Below are positions 24,351 through 31,067 of a stretch of 32,300 nucleotides of DNA, one piece after another. Where the stretch lies: positions 1 to 32,300 of the forward strand of contig CALIKX010000007.1 of the NCBI GenBank assembly GCA_938017905.1, given 5' to 3'. Under the pieces are notes generated by a model, which saw only the letters and a list, made by a program, of their open reading frames with translations, had not been told where the DNA came from and did no database searches. This DNA comes from an uncultured Thermoleophilia bacterium (lineage in GTDB: Bacteria; Actinomycetota; Thermoleophilia; Miltoncostaeales; Miltoncostaeaceae). The position numbers were made by a program, and so were the translations under genes. Position 1 is the first letter of the stretch, and each line of letters opens with the position of its first letter.

Positions 24351-25367
24351 TTAAAGGCTTGCGTCGACCACAGTAGCAGGGCCGCCGGAACCGCCCGCGG
24401 ACTCACGCGGCGCACGCCCGAGGCGCTCCTGCACCGGGATCAGGCGGGGGGCTCCGCGCTCGCGCAGCGGGATCTCCACCTGGTCGAAGTCCCGCGGCAC
24501 GATCACCCCCGGGAACGCCGCCTCGGCCTCACGACGTGCCTCGCGCGGCTGCACGCGGGTGGACACATGCGTGAGTGCGAGCATCGCGACGCCCGCACGA
24601 GCCGCCAGGTCCGCGGCCTCGCGCGCGGTCGAGTGGCGCGTCTCCACGGCGCGGTCGGCGTCCTCGTCGCAGAACGTGGCCTCGTGCACCAGCAGATCGG
24701 CACCGCGCGCGGCATCCTCCGTCCCCGCGCACGGACGCGTGTCGCCGGAGAACACCACGACCCGCCCCGGGCGCGGGTCCCCCATCACCTGATCCGGCGT
24801 GACGGTGACCCCCGCGGGGTTCACCACCTCTCCACCGCGCTGCAGCACCCCGAAGTCCGGTCCGGGTTGCACGCCGAGCGCCCGCGCAGCATCCACGTCG
24901 AATGCCCCGGGGCGCGGATCCTCGACCAGCGCATACCCCAGGGAGCGCACCCCGTGGTCGGTGTGGAAGGCCCGGACCACGACATCGTCATCCCGGAGCA
25001 CGTCACCGGCCCCCGACTCCTGCACCTCCAGGTGGAATGGCAGCCGCCCTACCAGCGGATGCAGGATGCGCATCAGGTCACCCAGGCCGTCCGGCCCGAC
25101 CAGGAGCAGGGGTTCGTCGCGACCACGGAGGGCAAACGTCTTGAGCATGCCCGGCAGGCCCAGGATGTGATCCCCGTGCAGGTGGGTGACCAGCACCGCA
25201 TCGAGGTCCACGAGGCCCACGCCTGACCGCAGCAGCTGACGCTGGGTGCCTTCGCCGCAATCCACGAGCCAACGGCGCCCTCCGCGGCTGATGAGGGTGG
25301 CAGAGGTGCCCCGCGCGGCGCTCGGCACCGATGCGGAGGTCCCGATGAACGTGACGACGAGATCCAC
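24351..25367 (-). CDS. rnz: Ribonuclease Z (tRNA 3' processing endonuclease)
   Basis: A 338-residue metallo-beta-lactamase-fold nuclease that removes 3' trailers from tRNA precursors. The zinc ligands are HLHGDH (62-67), His138 (HTDHG), Asp209 (FSGDTRPC) and His267 (LTHVST); VHEATF and the GTSASVPS opening are also typical. The start is GTG 25367, 6 nt after TAGAGT with no ribosome-binding sequence, which suggests a leaderless message. Residues 300-338 form an extra, probably disordered tail. A tRNA gene without an encoded CCA lies nearby on the opposite strand, the type of precursor this enzyme processes. Confidence 0.94.
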   Translation of the reverse strand: MDLVVTFIGTSASVPSAARGTSATLISRGGRRWLVDCGEGTQRQLLRSGVGLVDLDAVLVTHLHGDHILGLPGMLKTFALRGRDEPLLLVGPDGLGDLMRILHPLVGRLPFHLEVQESGAGDVLRDDDVVVRAFHTDHGVRSLGYALVEDPRPGAFDVDAARALGVQPGPDFGVLQRGGEVVNPAGVTVTPDQVMGDPRPGRVVVFSGDTRPCAGTEDAARGADLLVHEATFCDEDADRAVETRHSTAREAADLAARAGVAMLALTHVSTRVQPREARREAEAAFPGVIVPRDFDQVEIPLRERGAPRLIPVQERLGRAPRESAGGSGGPATVVDASL

Positions 25368-25373
25368 CCCCCG

Positions 25374-25379
25374 ACTCTA
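25374..25379 (-). promoter_or_regulatory. Candidate -10 box of rnz
   Basis: TAGAGT on the minus strand lies 6 nt before GTG 25367; no convincing -35. Confidence 0.4.
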
Positions 25380-25430
25380 CGTGGTACCCGTGTGCAGGCC
25401 ACCCCGGCGGGCCCGTGCGGCGCGCCCGTC

Positions 25431-25436
25431 TACACT
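25431..25436 (+). promoter_or_regulatory. Candidate -10 box of tRNA-Arg
   Basis: TACACT ends 10 nt before the mature tRNA 5' end. No clear -35 hexamer. Confidence 0.45.
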
Positions 25437-25446
25437 GCGGGGGCGA

Positions 25447-25519
25447 GCGCGCGTAGCTCAGTGGATAGAGCACTGGCCTCCGGAGCCAGGGGTCGCAGGT
25501 TCGAATCCTGCCGCGCGTG
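25447..25519 (+). tRNA. tRNA-Arg (anticodon CCG)
   Basis: A 73-nt cloverleaf. The acceptor stem GCGCGCG pairs with CGCGCGT (first pair G-U), with discriminator G. The D arm GCTC..GAGC, anticodon stem CTGGC/GCCAG with loop CTCCGGA (anticodon CCG, reading CGG), and T arm GCAGG-TTCGAAT-CCTGC are all complete. CCA is not encoded (CTG follows), so it must be added after trimming by RNase Z. Confidence 0.97.
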
Positions 25520-25550
25520 CTGTCCCGCCCGGTCTCCCGGATGCCGCGGG

Positions 25551-25556
25551 TACCAT
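25551..25556 (+). promoter_or_regulatory. Candidate -10 box, leaderless start at 25564
   Basis: TACCAT followed by 7 nt and ATG 25564, with no ribosome-binding sequence in between. Confidence 0.4.
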
Positions 25557-25563
25557 CCCCCTC

Positions 25564-25875
25564 ATGACTGACGACGTCTGGAGCGTGGCGCTGCCCAAAG
25601 GCGCTGAACCCCCCTTCCAGGTGTGGGTGAACGGCGAGCCGCGCGAGGAGGGAAGCGACTACGCCGTGGAGGGCCGGTGGCTCCGGTTCTCCTCCCCGCT
25701 CCGCCCCAAGGTGCGGCGCAGGGGCCTTGGCGGGCGCATGATGATGCTGGCCGGGATCGGCGTGTACGGCGACCAGAAGGCCGACACGGTGGACCTTCGG
25801 TACCACGTCGGGGGGCAGGTGAAGCACGCGACCGAACTGCCGATAATCCCGCCCGCGCCCGGCGACCCCTCCTAG
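25564..25875 (+). CDS. Hypothetical protein, 103 aa
   Basis: A small basic protein I do not recognise. The first 45 residues look like a compact beta domain (VALPKGAEPPFQVWVNGEPREEGSDYAVEGRWLRFS), reminiscent of a small immunoglobulin-like or receptor-binding fold with a 'V-x-V-N-G' turn. Next comes a basic patch (RPKVRRRGLGGRMMM) and a beta end (VDLRYHVGGQVKHATELP). There is no signal peptide. The start is set by TACCAT 7 nt upstream. Its stop codon shares the palindrome CTAG with the stop of the converging EAL gene. Confidence 0.65.
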   Translation: MTDDVWSVALPKGAEPPFQVWVNGEPREEGSDYAVEGRWLRFSSPLRPKVRRRGLGGRMMMLAGIGVYGDQKADTVDLRYHVGGQVKHATELPIIPPAPGDPS

Positions 25876-27686
25876 GACGCCCGCTCGAGCACCGGGGCAG
25901 GCCGCCCGAAGAGGAAGCCCTGCGCGAGCCGGATGCCGCAGCTGATGACCGCCGAGCGCTGCGCCGGCTCCTCCACTCCCTCTGCGACGACCTCCATCCC
26001 GAGGTTGCCCGCCAGGTCCGCGAGCGTCCGCAACACCATTCCGGCACGCTCGGCGTCCGCGCCGCCGGCATCGGCGACGAGCGTCCGGTCGATCTTCAGC
26101 CGGGATATCGGGAGCTGCCGCAGGTGCGCCAGCGAGGTGGTGCCGGCGCCGAAGTCGTCGATGGCCAGCCGCACCCCGACATCAGCGAGGCGGTGCAGCA
26201 CCTCCGCCGCACCCGGCTGGCGGTCGAAGCTGACCCGCTCGGTGACCTCGAGGGTGAGCGCGTCCGGCCGCACGCCGGCCTCACGCAGGTCCGCCGCCAC
26301 CGTGTCGGCGAGGCGCGGCAGCAGGCTCGCAGGCGAGACGTTCACGCTGACCGTCCGACCGCGCACCCTCCCCGCCGTGAAGTCGCGGAGTGACCGCCGG
26401 AGGACGTAGCGGTCAATCTCCTGAACGATCCCCATGTCCTCCGCAAAGGGTATGAACTCCCCCGGCGACAGCAGGCCGAGCGTGGGATGGCGCCAGCGGA
26501 CGAGACCCTCCTCCCCCACCACCTCCCCGGCGGGGAGCTCCACGATCGGCTGGTAGAAGACCGAAAGCTGGCCGTTCGTCACCGCGCGGGCGAGATCATC
26601 ACGGATCGTGTCCGTCCGTGCGCGACGGGCGATGACGGCCTCGTCCAACAGGATGCAGGTGAGGCTGAACATCTCGGTGCGCAGGAGGGCCGCCTCAGCG
26701 GACGCCAGCAGGTCGTCTGCCGAGGCACCGACCCCCGGCCCGGTGGTCGCGACGGCCGCCGTGAGGCCCGTGTGAACGCTCTGGCCGGACTCCAGGACGA
26801 TGGGTCCGCGCAGGCGGTTTCGCACCTCGGCGACGACCGCGCGCGCTCCCGCCCCGTCGACGCCGGGGAGGAGCATGACGAAGTTTCCGTGGGCACGGCC
26901 GATCTCTGCGGACGCGGGCACGGAGCCGACGACGGCGTGCGCGACCGCCCGCAGGGCTCCCGGCGCGAGAAGCCCCCCGTGGGATCCCGCCGCGTCGATC
27001 TCCTCCACCCGCAGCGCGATGGCGGACCACACACCCGGGGTGCCGTCGCCGCCCGACGCGCGCTGCACCACCACGTCACGACGCGGGAGGCCTGTCTCGT
27101 CGTCCACGTGGGGCTCGCCGCCGACGGCCTCGCGCCCGGCACGCCTTTCGATCACGCCCGCCACATGGCCGGCAAGCCGCGACAGGGCGGCGACCTGGCG
27201 ATCGGAGATGTCGCGGGGGTGGTCATCGACGACGCAGAGTGTCCCGATCGCGTGGCCATGCGAGGTGAGGATCGGGACACCGGCGTAGAAGATGACGTTC
27301 GGGGTGCCGGTGACCATCGGGTTGTCGGCGAAACGGGGGTCCTGCCGGGCATCGGTGACGACCATCGGCTCCGGGCCATCGGCGATCGCATGGCCGCAGA
27401 ACGAGATGTCGCGTGGCATGCGCCCGGCATCGAGGCCCACCGCCGCCGTGAAGACCTGCTCATCCTCCTCAACGATGCTGACGAGGGCGATGCGCGACCC
27501 GGCGACCAGGGCCGCGAGGTCTGCGAGGGAATCCAATTCGGGGTCGGACCCGCGCCCGATGGCGCCGAGCGCGCGCAGGTCGGCTAGCCGGGCAGCCTCG
27601 TCGGGCGGCCGCGGGGGCGCAGCGCCACCGGGAACGGCGTCGCCGATCATGCGCCCGTCATCCTCGTCGTGCGGGGGATTCGCCAC
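25872..27686 (-). CDS. GAF - degenerate GGDEF - EAL domain protein (c-di-GMP signalling)
   Basis: A 604-residue cytosolic signalling protein. A GAF domain (about 35-180) has the FCGHAI, DARQDPRFADNPMV and YAGVPI markers. A GGDEF-like region (about 195-345) reads AHGNF (265-269) in place of GG[DE]EF, so cyclase activity is not expected. The EAL domain (about 355-600) reads EGLVRW (393-398) for EALVRW and keeps the metal and catalytic residues: Asn449 (SVNVSP), LEVTE (479-483), DDFG (510-513), KID (531-533), AEGVE (568-572) and QGFLFGRP (589-596). It is therefore plausibly an active c-di-GMP phosphodiesterase tuned by the GAF ligand. The GTG start has GAGG 5 nt upstream; TACCGT at 27724-27719 may be its -10 box. 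Confidence 0.9.
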   Translation of the reverse strand: MANPPHDEDDGRMIGDAVPGGAAPPRPPDEAARLADLRALGAIGRGSDPELDSLADLAALVAGSRIALVSIVEEDEQVFTAAVGLDAGRMPRDISFCGHAIADGPEPMVVTDARQDPRFADNPMVTGTPNVIFYAGVPILTSHGHAIGTLCVVDDHPRDISDRQVAALSRLAGHVAGVIERRAGREAVGGEPHVDDETGLPRRDVVVQRASGGDGTPGVWSAIALRVEEIDAAGSHGGLLAPGALRAVAHAVVGSVPASAEIGRAHGNFVMLLPGVDGAGARAVVAEVRNRLRGPIVLESGQSVHTGLTAAVATTGPGVGASADDLLASAEAALLRTEMFSLTCILLDEAVIARRARTDTIRDDLARAVTNGQLSVFYQPIVELPAGEVVGEEGLVRWRHPTLGLLSPGEFIPFAEDMGIVQEIDRYVLRRSLRDFTAGRVRGRTVSVNVSPASLLPRLADTVAADLREAGVRPDALTLEVTERVSFDRQPGAAEVLHRLADVGVRLAIDDFGAGTTSLAHLRQLPISRLKIDRTLVADAGGADAERAGMVLRTLADLAGNLGMEVVAEGVEEPAQRSAVISCGIRLAQGFLFGRPAPVLERAS

Positions 27687-27750
27687 GAAACCTCACGATC
27701 GGTGGCTCAGCCGCCGGGACGGTACCAGCCTGCCCACCGGATCCTGGGGG

Positions 27751-28608
27751 CTAGGCCGACGCCACCGGGACAAGCGCGTCCAGGAGATCCGCGTCCCAGC
27801 GCTGCGCGCACGCGAAGCCCGGCGGTGGCGCCCCGGAGTCCACGGGGAATGCAGCGAGCGCCTCGGACATCACGCCGCCCATCGACAGCGCCGCCAGGCG
27901 CGGAGGGGCGTGATCCGGCCGGGGTGCGCCCCGGCCCGCGCAGAGGTGATGCACCAGGGCGATCTGGGTCGGAACGGACGGCTCGCGCACGGCATAGGTC
28001 CCAGCGGACGCGGCGGCGGCGGCCAGCACGCCGTCGGCAGCATCCCGGGCACCGACAAGGGGCATGGGATTGGTTCCCGGCCCGACGATGCGCAGGCGGC
28101 GCATCTGCACGCCACGCGACATGTCGCGCACCACTCCTGCGGGCCCATACACCCAGGGCACGCGGACGACGCGGGTCTCCGGCCCGCGCAGCGCATCCTC
28201 CGCGCTGCGCGAGGGGATGGCGATGCGCAGGGGGCCGGCGTCGTCAGCGAGGCCACATGTGACGGCGACAATCACGCCGCCCTGCGCGGCGTCGGCCAGG
28301 CCCGCGGCCTGCTCGGCGGCGAGCCGGGCCAGCCGCCGGACGTGGCGTCCGCGCACCGGAGGCGCCATGCGCGGAAGGCCTGCGTGGATCACCACATCGG
28401 CCTCCCCGGCGCTCCGCGCCCACGGGCCGGGTGCGGACAGGTCGCCCCGCACCACCTGGGCACCAGCCGCCCGCAGGGCCGCGGCCGCAGCGTCGGACCG
28501 GGCGAGCGCCGTTACCAGCGTGCCACGGGCCAGCAGCATCTCGACCACCGGGGTACCGACGAGCCCGGCACCCCCGGTGACGAATGCCGTCGCGGGGGGC
28601 TCACCCAC
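27751..28608 (-). CDS. NAD(P)-binding epimerase/SDR-type protein
   Basis: A 285-residue Rossmann-fold protein of the extended SDR group. The dinucleotide-binding loop is TGGAGLVG (10-17), followed by RGDLSAPG and DVVIHAGLP (the usual D-V-V-x-H-x-A strand) and VVRVPWVYGPAG (the R-P-x-x-V-Y-G-P motif). The usual active-site YxxxK is not visible; the corresponding region reads IPSRSAEDALRG, so oxidoreductase or epimerase chemistry is uncertain. The GTG start overlaps the end of the CysO-like gene by 8 nt, placing it in the SAM-riboswitch operon. A role in sulfur or methionine metabolism is suggested only by that position. Confidence 0.8.
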   Translation of the reverse strand: MGEPPATAFVTGGAGLVGTPVVEMLLARGTLVTALARSDAAAAALRAAGAQVVRGDLSAPGPWARSAGEADVVIHAGLPRMAPPVRGRHVRRLARLAAEQAAGLADAAQGGVIVAVTCGLADDAGPLRIAIPSRSAEDALRGPETRVVRVPWVYGPAGVVRDMSRGVQMRRLRIVGPGTNPMPLVGARDAADGVLAAAAASAGTYAVREPSVPTQIALVHHLCAGRGAPRPDHAPPRLAALSMGGVMSEALAAFPVDSGAPPPGFACAQRWDADLLDALVPVASA

Positions 28609-28873
28609 CGGCGACGGCCGGCAGGATCGTCACCTCCTGGCCATCGGGCACGGGCGTGTCGATTCCCTGCTCGAAGCGCACGTCCTGCCCAGCCACGAAC
28701 ACATTGACGAACCGGCGCAGCGCGCCGTCCTGGGTCACGCGATCGCGGAACCCGGGGTGGGCGCCGTCGAGCTCGTCGATGATGGCCCCGACGGTCCCGG
28801 GTGCGCACTCGACGGTGGCCGCCCCGCCGGTGAGCGGGCGCAGCGGGGAGGGAATGCGGACGGTCACGCTCAT
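28601..28873 (-). CDS. cysO: CysO-like (MoaD/ThiS family) sulfur-carrier protein
   Basis: A 90-residue beta-grasp protein ending in the free diglycine needed for thiocarboxylation (VTILPAVAGG). The start MSVTVRIPSPLRPLTGG, the RRFVNVFVAGQDVRF centre and the C-terminus match Mycobacterium CysO much more closely than MoaD or ThiS. CysO is adenylated and sulfurated at its C-terminal Gly, and the thiocarboxylate is the sulfide donor for cysteine synthase CysM. Here there is no CysM; the gene is joined by a 4-nt overlap (ATGA) to a threonine-synthase-fold PLP enzyme under a SAM riboswitch. This suggests that the sulfur goes to a methionine-pathway intermediate. No Mec-type JAMM protease gene is in view. 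Confidence 0.88.
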   Translation of the reverse strand: MSVTVRIPSPLRPLTGGAATVECAPGTVGAIIDELDGAHPGFRDRVTQDGALRRFVNVFVAGQDVRFEQGIDTPVPDGQEVTILPAVAGG

Positions 28874-30138
28874 CGGACGGTCTCCAGGGTCGTCGTGCCG
28901 GCGACGGCGTCCTCGAACGCCGCCACGGTGGGTGCGATGGTGACGGGCTCGACGCGCTCAGCCACGGCATCGAGGGTCTTGAGTCCGTCCCCGGTGATGT
29001 AGATGACCACGCGCTCATCGGCGCCGATGTCGCCCCGCTCCGCGAGACGCCGCAGCACGGCCGTGGTGACGCCGCCGGCCGTCTCGGTGAAGATGCCGGT
29101 GGTCTCGGCGAGAAGGGCGATGCCCTCCGTGATCTCGGCCTCGGTGACGGCGTCGATGCCGCCGCCGGTGCCGCGGGCGACATCCAGCGCGAAAAGGCCG
29201 TCCGCCGGGTTCCCTATGGCAAGGCTCTTGGCGATCGTGTCGGGTCGCACGGGAGCGACGAAGTCGAGCCCCGCGTCATAGGCCGCGGCGACCGGCCCGC
29301 AGCCCTGGGCCTGCGCGCCGTTCATGGCGGGTACGCGTCCGTCCACCAGCCCGAGGTCCAGCAACTCCGTGAACCCGCGGTGGATCTTGGTGTAGAGCGA
29401 CCCCGAGGCGATCGGCACGATGCAGCGATCCGGCAGGGTCCACCCCAGCTGCTCGGCGGTCTCGTACGCGAGGGTCTTTGACCCCTCGCTGTAGTACGGC
29501 CGCACGTTCACGTTGACGAATGCCCACGGCCGGTCGGCGGCGAGCTCCATGCACAGGCGGTTGACGTCGTCGTATGTGCCGTCCACGGCCACCAGCGTGC
29601 AGCCGTAGATGCCCGTGGCCACGATCTTCTGGTGCTCCAGGTCGGCGGGCACGAATACGTAGGACTGCATGCCCGCGGCGGCCGCGTGGGCCGCGACCGA
29701 CTGCGCAAGGTTGCCGGTGGATGCGCATGCCGCCACCTGGTAGCCGAGTTCCCGCGCCTTCTGGAGCGCCACGCTCACCACGCGGTCCTTGAAGGAGTGG
29801 GTGGGATTCGCCGTCTCATTCTTCACCCATACCTCACCCAGCCCCAGGCGCTCGGCGAGGCGCGGCGCGCGCACCAGAGGGCTCAGCCCCACCGGCAGCC
29901 CCGCGAAGGGGTCGGCCGGGGCGCAGGGCAGCAGGTCCGCGTAGCGCCAGATCGATGGCGGGCCCGCCTCGATGGACTCGCGCGTCACATCCCGGCCCAG
30001 CGCGTCGCGGTCGTACACGACCTCCAGCGGCCCGAAGCAGAACTCGCACGCGTACGACGCGCCGAGCGGCAACTCCTCGCCGCATTCCTTGCAGCGGAGA
30101 CCCCGGGCCCCCGTTGCACGTCCCTCACTGCTCGTCAT
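28870..30138 (-). CDS. thrC: Threonine synthase-like PLP enzyme with N-terminal zinc ribbon
   Basis: A 422-residue fold type II PLP enzyme annotated by similarity as threonine synthase (O-phosphohomoserine to threonine). An N-terminal ribbon has two CxxC pairs (Cys16/19 and Cys31/34). The PLP lysine is Lys117 in NPTHSFKDRVV, with His where many threonine synthases have Gly (NPTGSFKDRG). ASTGN (139-143) binds the cofactor carboxylate, ASGSLYTKI (244-252) the phosphate, and ETAGGVT lies late. ATG 30138 is chosen because AAGGAG lies 6 nt upstream; an earlier in-frame start lies inside the riboswitch. A SAM-I riboswitch precedes it and a CysO-like carrier gene follows with an ATGA overlap. The context suggests that it, or a paralogous activity, makes homocysteine from O-phosphohomoserine and thiocarboxylated CysO; ordinary threonine synthase is the conservative alternative. 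Confidence 0.88.
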   Translation of the reverse strand: MTSSEGRATGARGLRCKECGEELPLGASYACEFCFGPLEVVYDRDALGRDVTRESIEAGPPSIWRYADLLPCAPADPFAGLPVGLSPLVRAPRLAERLGLGEVWVKNETANPTHSFKDRVVSVALQKARELGYQVAACASTGNLAQSVAAHAAAAGMQSYVFVPADLEHQKIVATGIYGCTLVAVDGTYDDVNRLCMELAADRPWAFVNVNVRPYYSEGSKTLAYETAEQLGWTLPDRCIVPIASGSLYTKIHRGFTELLDLGLVDGRVPAMNGAQAQGCGPVAAAYDAGLDFVAPVRPDTIAKSLAIGNPADGLFALDVARGTGGGIDAVTEAEITEGIALLAETTGIFTETAGGVTTAVLRRLAERGDIGADERVVIYITGDGLKTLDAVAERVEPVTIAPTVAAFEDAVAGTTTLETVR

Positions 30139-30170
30139 CCTCGTCTCCTTTCGTCGCCGGGAGTACGAGG
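30139..30170 (-). promoter_or_regulatory. SD-sequestering hairpin (riboswitch expression platform)
   Basis: On the RNA, CCUCGU-A-CUCC pairs with GGAG-ACGAGG (6 bp, one bulge, 4 bp) across an 11-nt loop. The GGAG is the core of the ribosome-binding sequence of the threonine-synthase-like gene. A second hairpin GCUUCG-GAUA-CGAAGC (30188-30173) lies between it and the aptamer. This arrangement suggests translational control by SAM. Confidence 0.6.
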
Positions 30171-30198
30171 GCGCTTCGTATCCGAAGCCTTGCCCCGT

Positions 30199-30298
30199 GC
30201 ATCTCCCAGGCACGAATGCCTGCAGGAATTGGCACCTGGCGCTCTTGCGCTGGTTGCCGCGGTTTCACAGGGCCATGTCCCTCCACCGCTCTTGATGC
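30199..30298 (-). ncRNA. SAM-I (S-box) riboswitch aptamer
   Basis: The minus strand carries the S-box core in order: GCATCAAGAG, GGTGGAGGGAC, TGGCCCTGTGAAACC, CGGCAACC, then AGGTGCCAATTCC, closing with GATGC. The first and last GCATC/GATGC form the basal stem P1. Key elements are the kink-turn and pseudoknot region (GAGGGAC...GGCAACC) and the AATTCC junction strand, all at the expected spacing. Family consensus binds S-adenosylmethionine and switches genes of methionine and SAM supply off when SAM is high. It stands 60 nt upstream of the threonine-synthase-like ATG and should govern the three-gene operon. Confidence 0.93.
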
Positions 30299-30312
30299 GT
30301 AAAGCGCCGTGG

Positions 30313-30341
30313 ACGCTAGCCGACGACCCGGCGGTCGTCAA
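30313..30341 (-). promoter_or_regulatory. Promoter of the SAM-riboswitch operon
   Basis: TTGACG (30341-30336), exactly 17 nt, TAGCGT (30318-30313) on the minus strand: the best sigma-70-type promoter in the window. Transcription would begin near 30306, just ahead of the aptamer. Confidence 0.75.
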
Positions 30342-30407
30342 CGGGCGCGTCCCGTGGCAGGCGCGAAACACGAAAACCCCTGCGGCGGACCGTCCGGGCC
30401 GCGCAGT

Positions 30408-30413
30408 TACGAT
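30408..30413 (+). promoter_or_regulatory. Candidate -10 box of the zinc-ribbon gene pair
   Basis: TACGAT, 9 nt before GTG 30423 and 12 nt before ATG 30426. No ribosome-binding sequence lies between, so a leaderless or near-leaderless message is possible. It is divergent from the riboswitch promoter, about 67 bp away. Confidence 0.35.
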
Positions 30414-30425
30414 GCGACGACCGTG

Positions 30426-31067
30426 ATGACCGAGCCCTCTCCCGACACGGACGCCGACGGGGGCGCCCCGACGCAGCCCTCGCGCTTCCTGTTCCTGCGC
30501 CGACGCCCGCCCGCGCAGGCGGACGCCCCGGCGGACGGGGCCGACGCGTCCGGGGGTGCAGTCGACGGCGCGACGGAGGACGCCGGATCGGCTCCGGACC
30601 GCGCGAGGCCGGGCGTGCTGCGCCGACGTCGGCGCCAGTTGACCGCCACGTACGAGCAGGCCGTGTTCGATCTGGGCGGGCTGGCGATGGAACTGCACGG
30701 CCGCGGCCTGTTGGCCGAGGCGGTCATGCGCCGGAAGGCCGCAGAGGTGGCCGACATCCGCACCCAGATCGAGGAGCTCGACGCCCGCCTGGAAGACGTC
30801 CGGCGCGACCGCCGCGAGCGACGTCAGGCCGGCCGCGGAGGCGGCATCACCTGCCCCCAGTGCGGCACGCGGTCGCAGGCGGGCGCGAACTTCTGCGCGT
30901 CATGCGGCACGGCCCTGGCGCTTGCGGCAGGCGCGGCCGATGCACCGGATGACGCCCAGGCGACGACGGTGATCGTGGACGAGCAGGTGACGACCGTAAT
31001 CGTCGACGCGGAGGCCGATCCGCAGCCGACGACGGCTATCCCGCCGCAATCCGGCGGGGACGGCTGA
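30426..31067 (+). CDS. Zinc-ribbon and coiled-coil protein with C-terminal TTVIVD repeats
   Basis: A 213-residue soluble protein (ATG 30426; GTG 30423 is the alternative start). Residues 1-65 are acidic and disordered, interrupted by a basic FLFLRRRPP patch. A helical coiled coil follows (about 70-135, QLTATYEQAVFDLGGLAMELH to RRDRRERRQ). A C4 zinc ribbon comes next (CPQCG at 143-147, CASCG at 157-161), then a tail with three Thr-Thr motifs: TTVIVD at 180-185 and 189-194, and TTAI at 202-205. No known family is recognised for the whole. The Thr-Thr-hydrophobic pattern resembles FHA-binding phosphothreonine tails in actinobacteria, which is only a suggestion. Its stop overlaps the start of the next zinc-ribbon gene by one base (TGATG). 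Confidence 0.75.
   Translation: MTEPSPDTDADGGAPTQPSRFLFLRRRPPAQADAPADGADASGGAVDGATEDAGSAPDRARPGVLRRRRRQLTATYEQAVFDLGGLAMELHGRGLLAEAVMRRKAAEVADIRTQIEELDARLEDVRRDRRERRQAGRGGGITCPQCGTRSQAGANFCASCGTALALAAGAADAPDDAQATTVIVDEQVTTVIVDAEADPQPTTAIPPQSGGDG

Noticed and set aside
24370-24375. TACTGT upstream of pyrR as a dedicated pyr operon promoter
   Set aside because: No -35 element at 16-18 nt and it lies within the rnz coding end; the operon could equally be read through from rnz.
30139-30213. Longer N-terminus for the threonine-synthase-like gene starting at 30213
   Set aside because: Lies within the riboswitch expression platform; the downstream ATG 30138 has a proper SD and begins the family-like protein.
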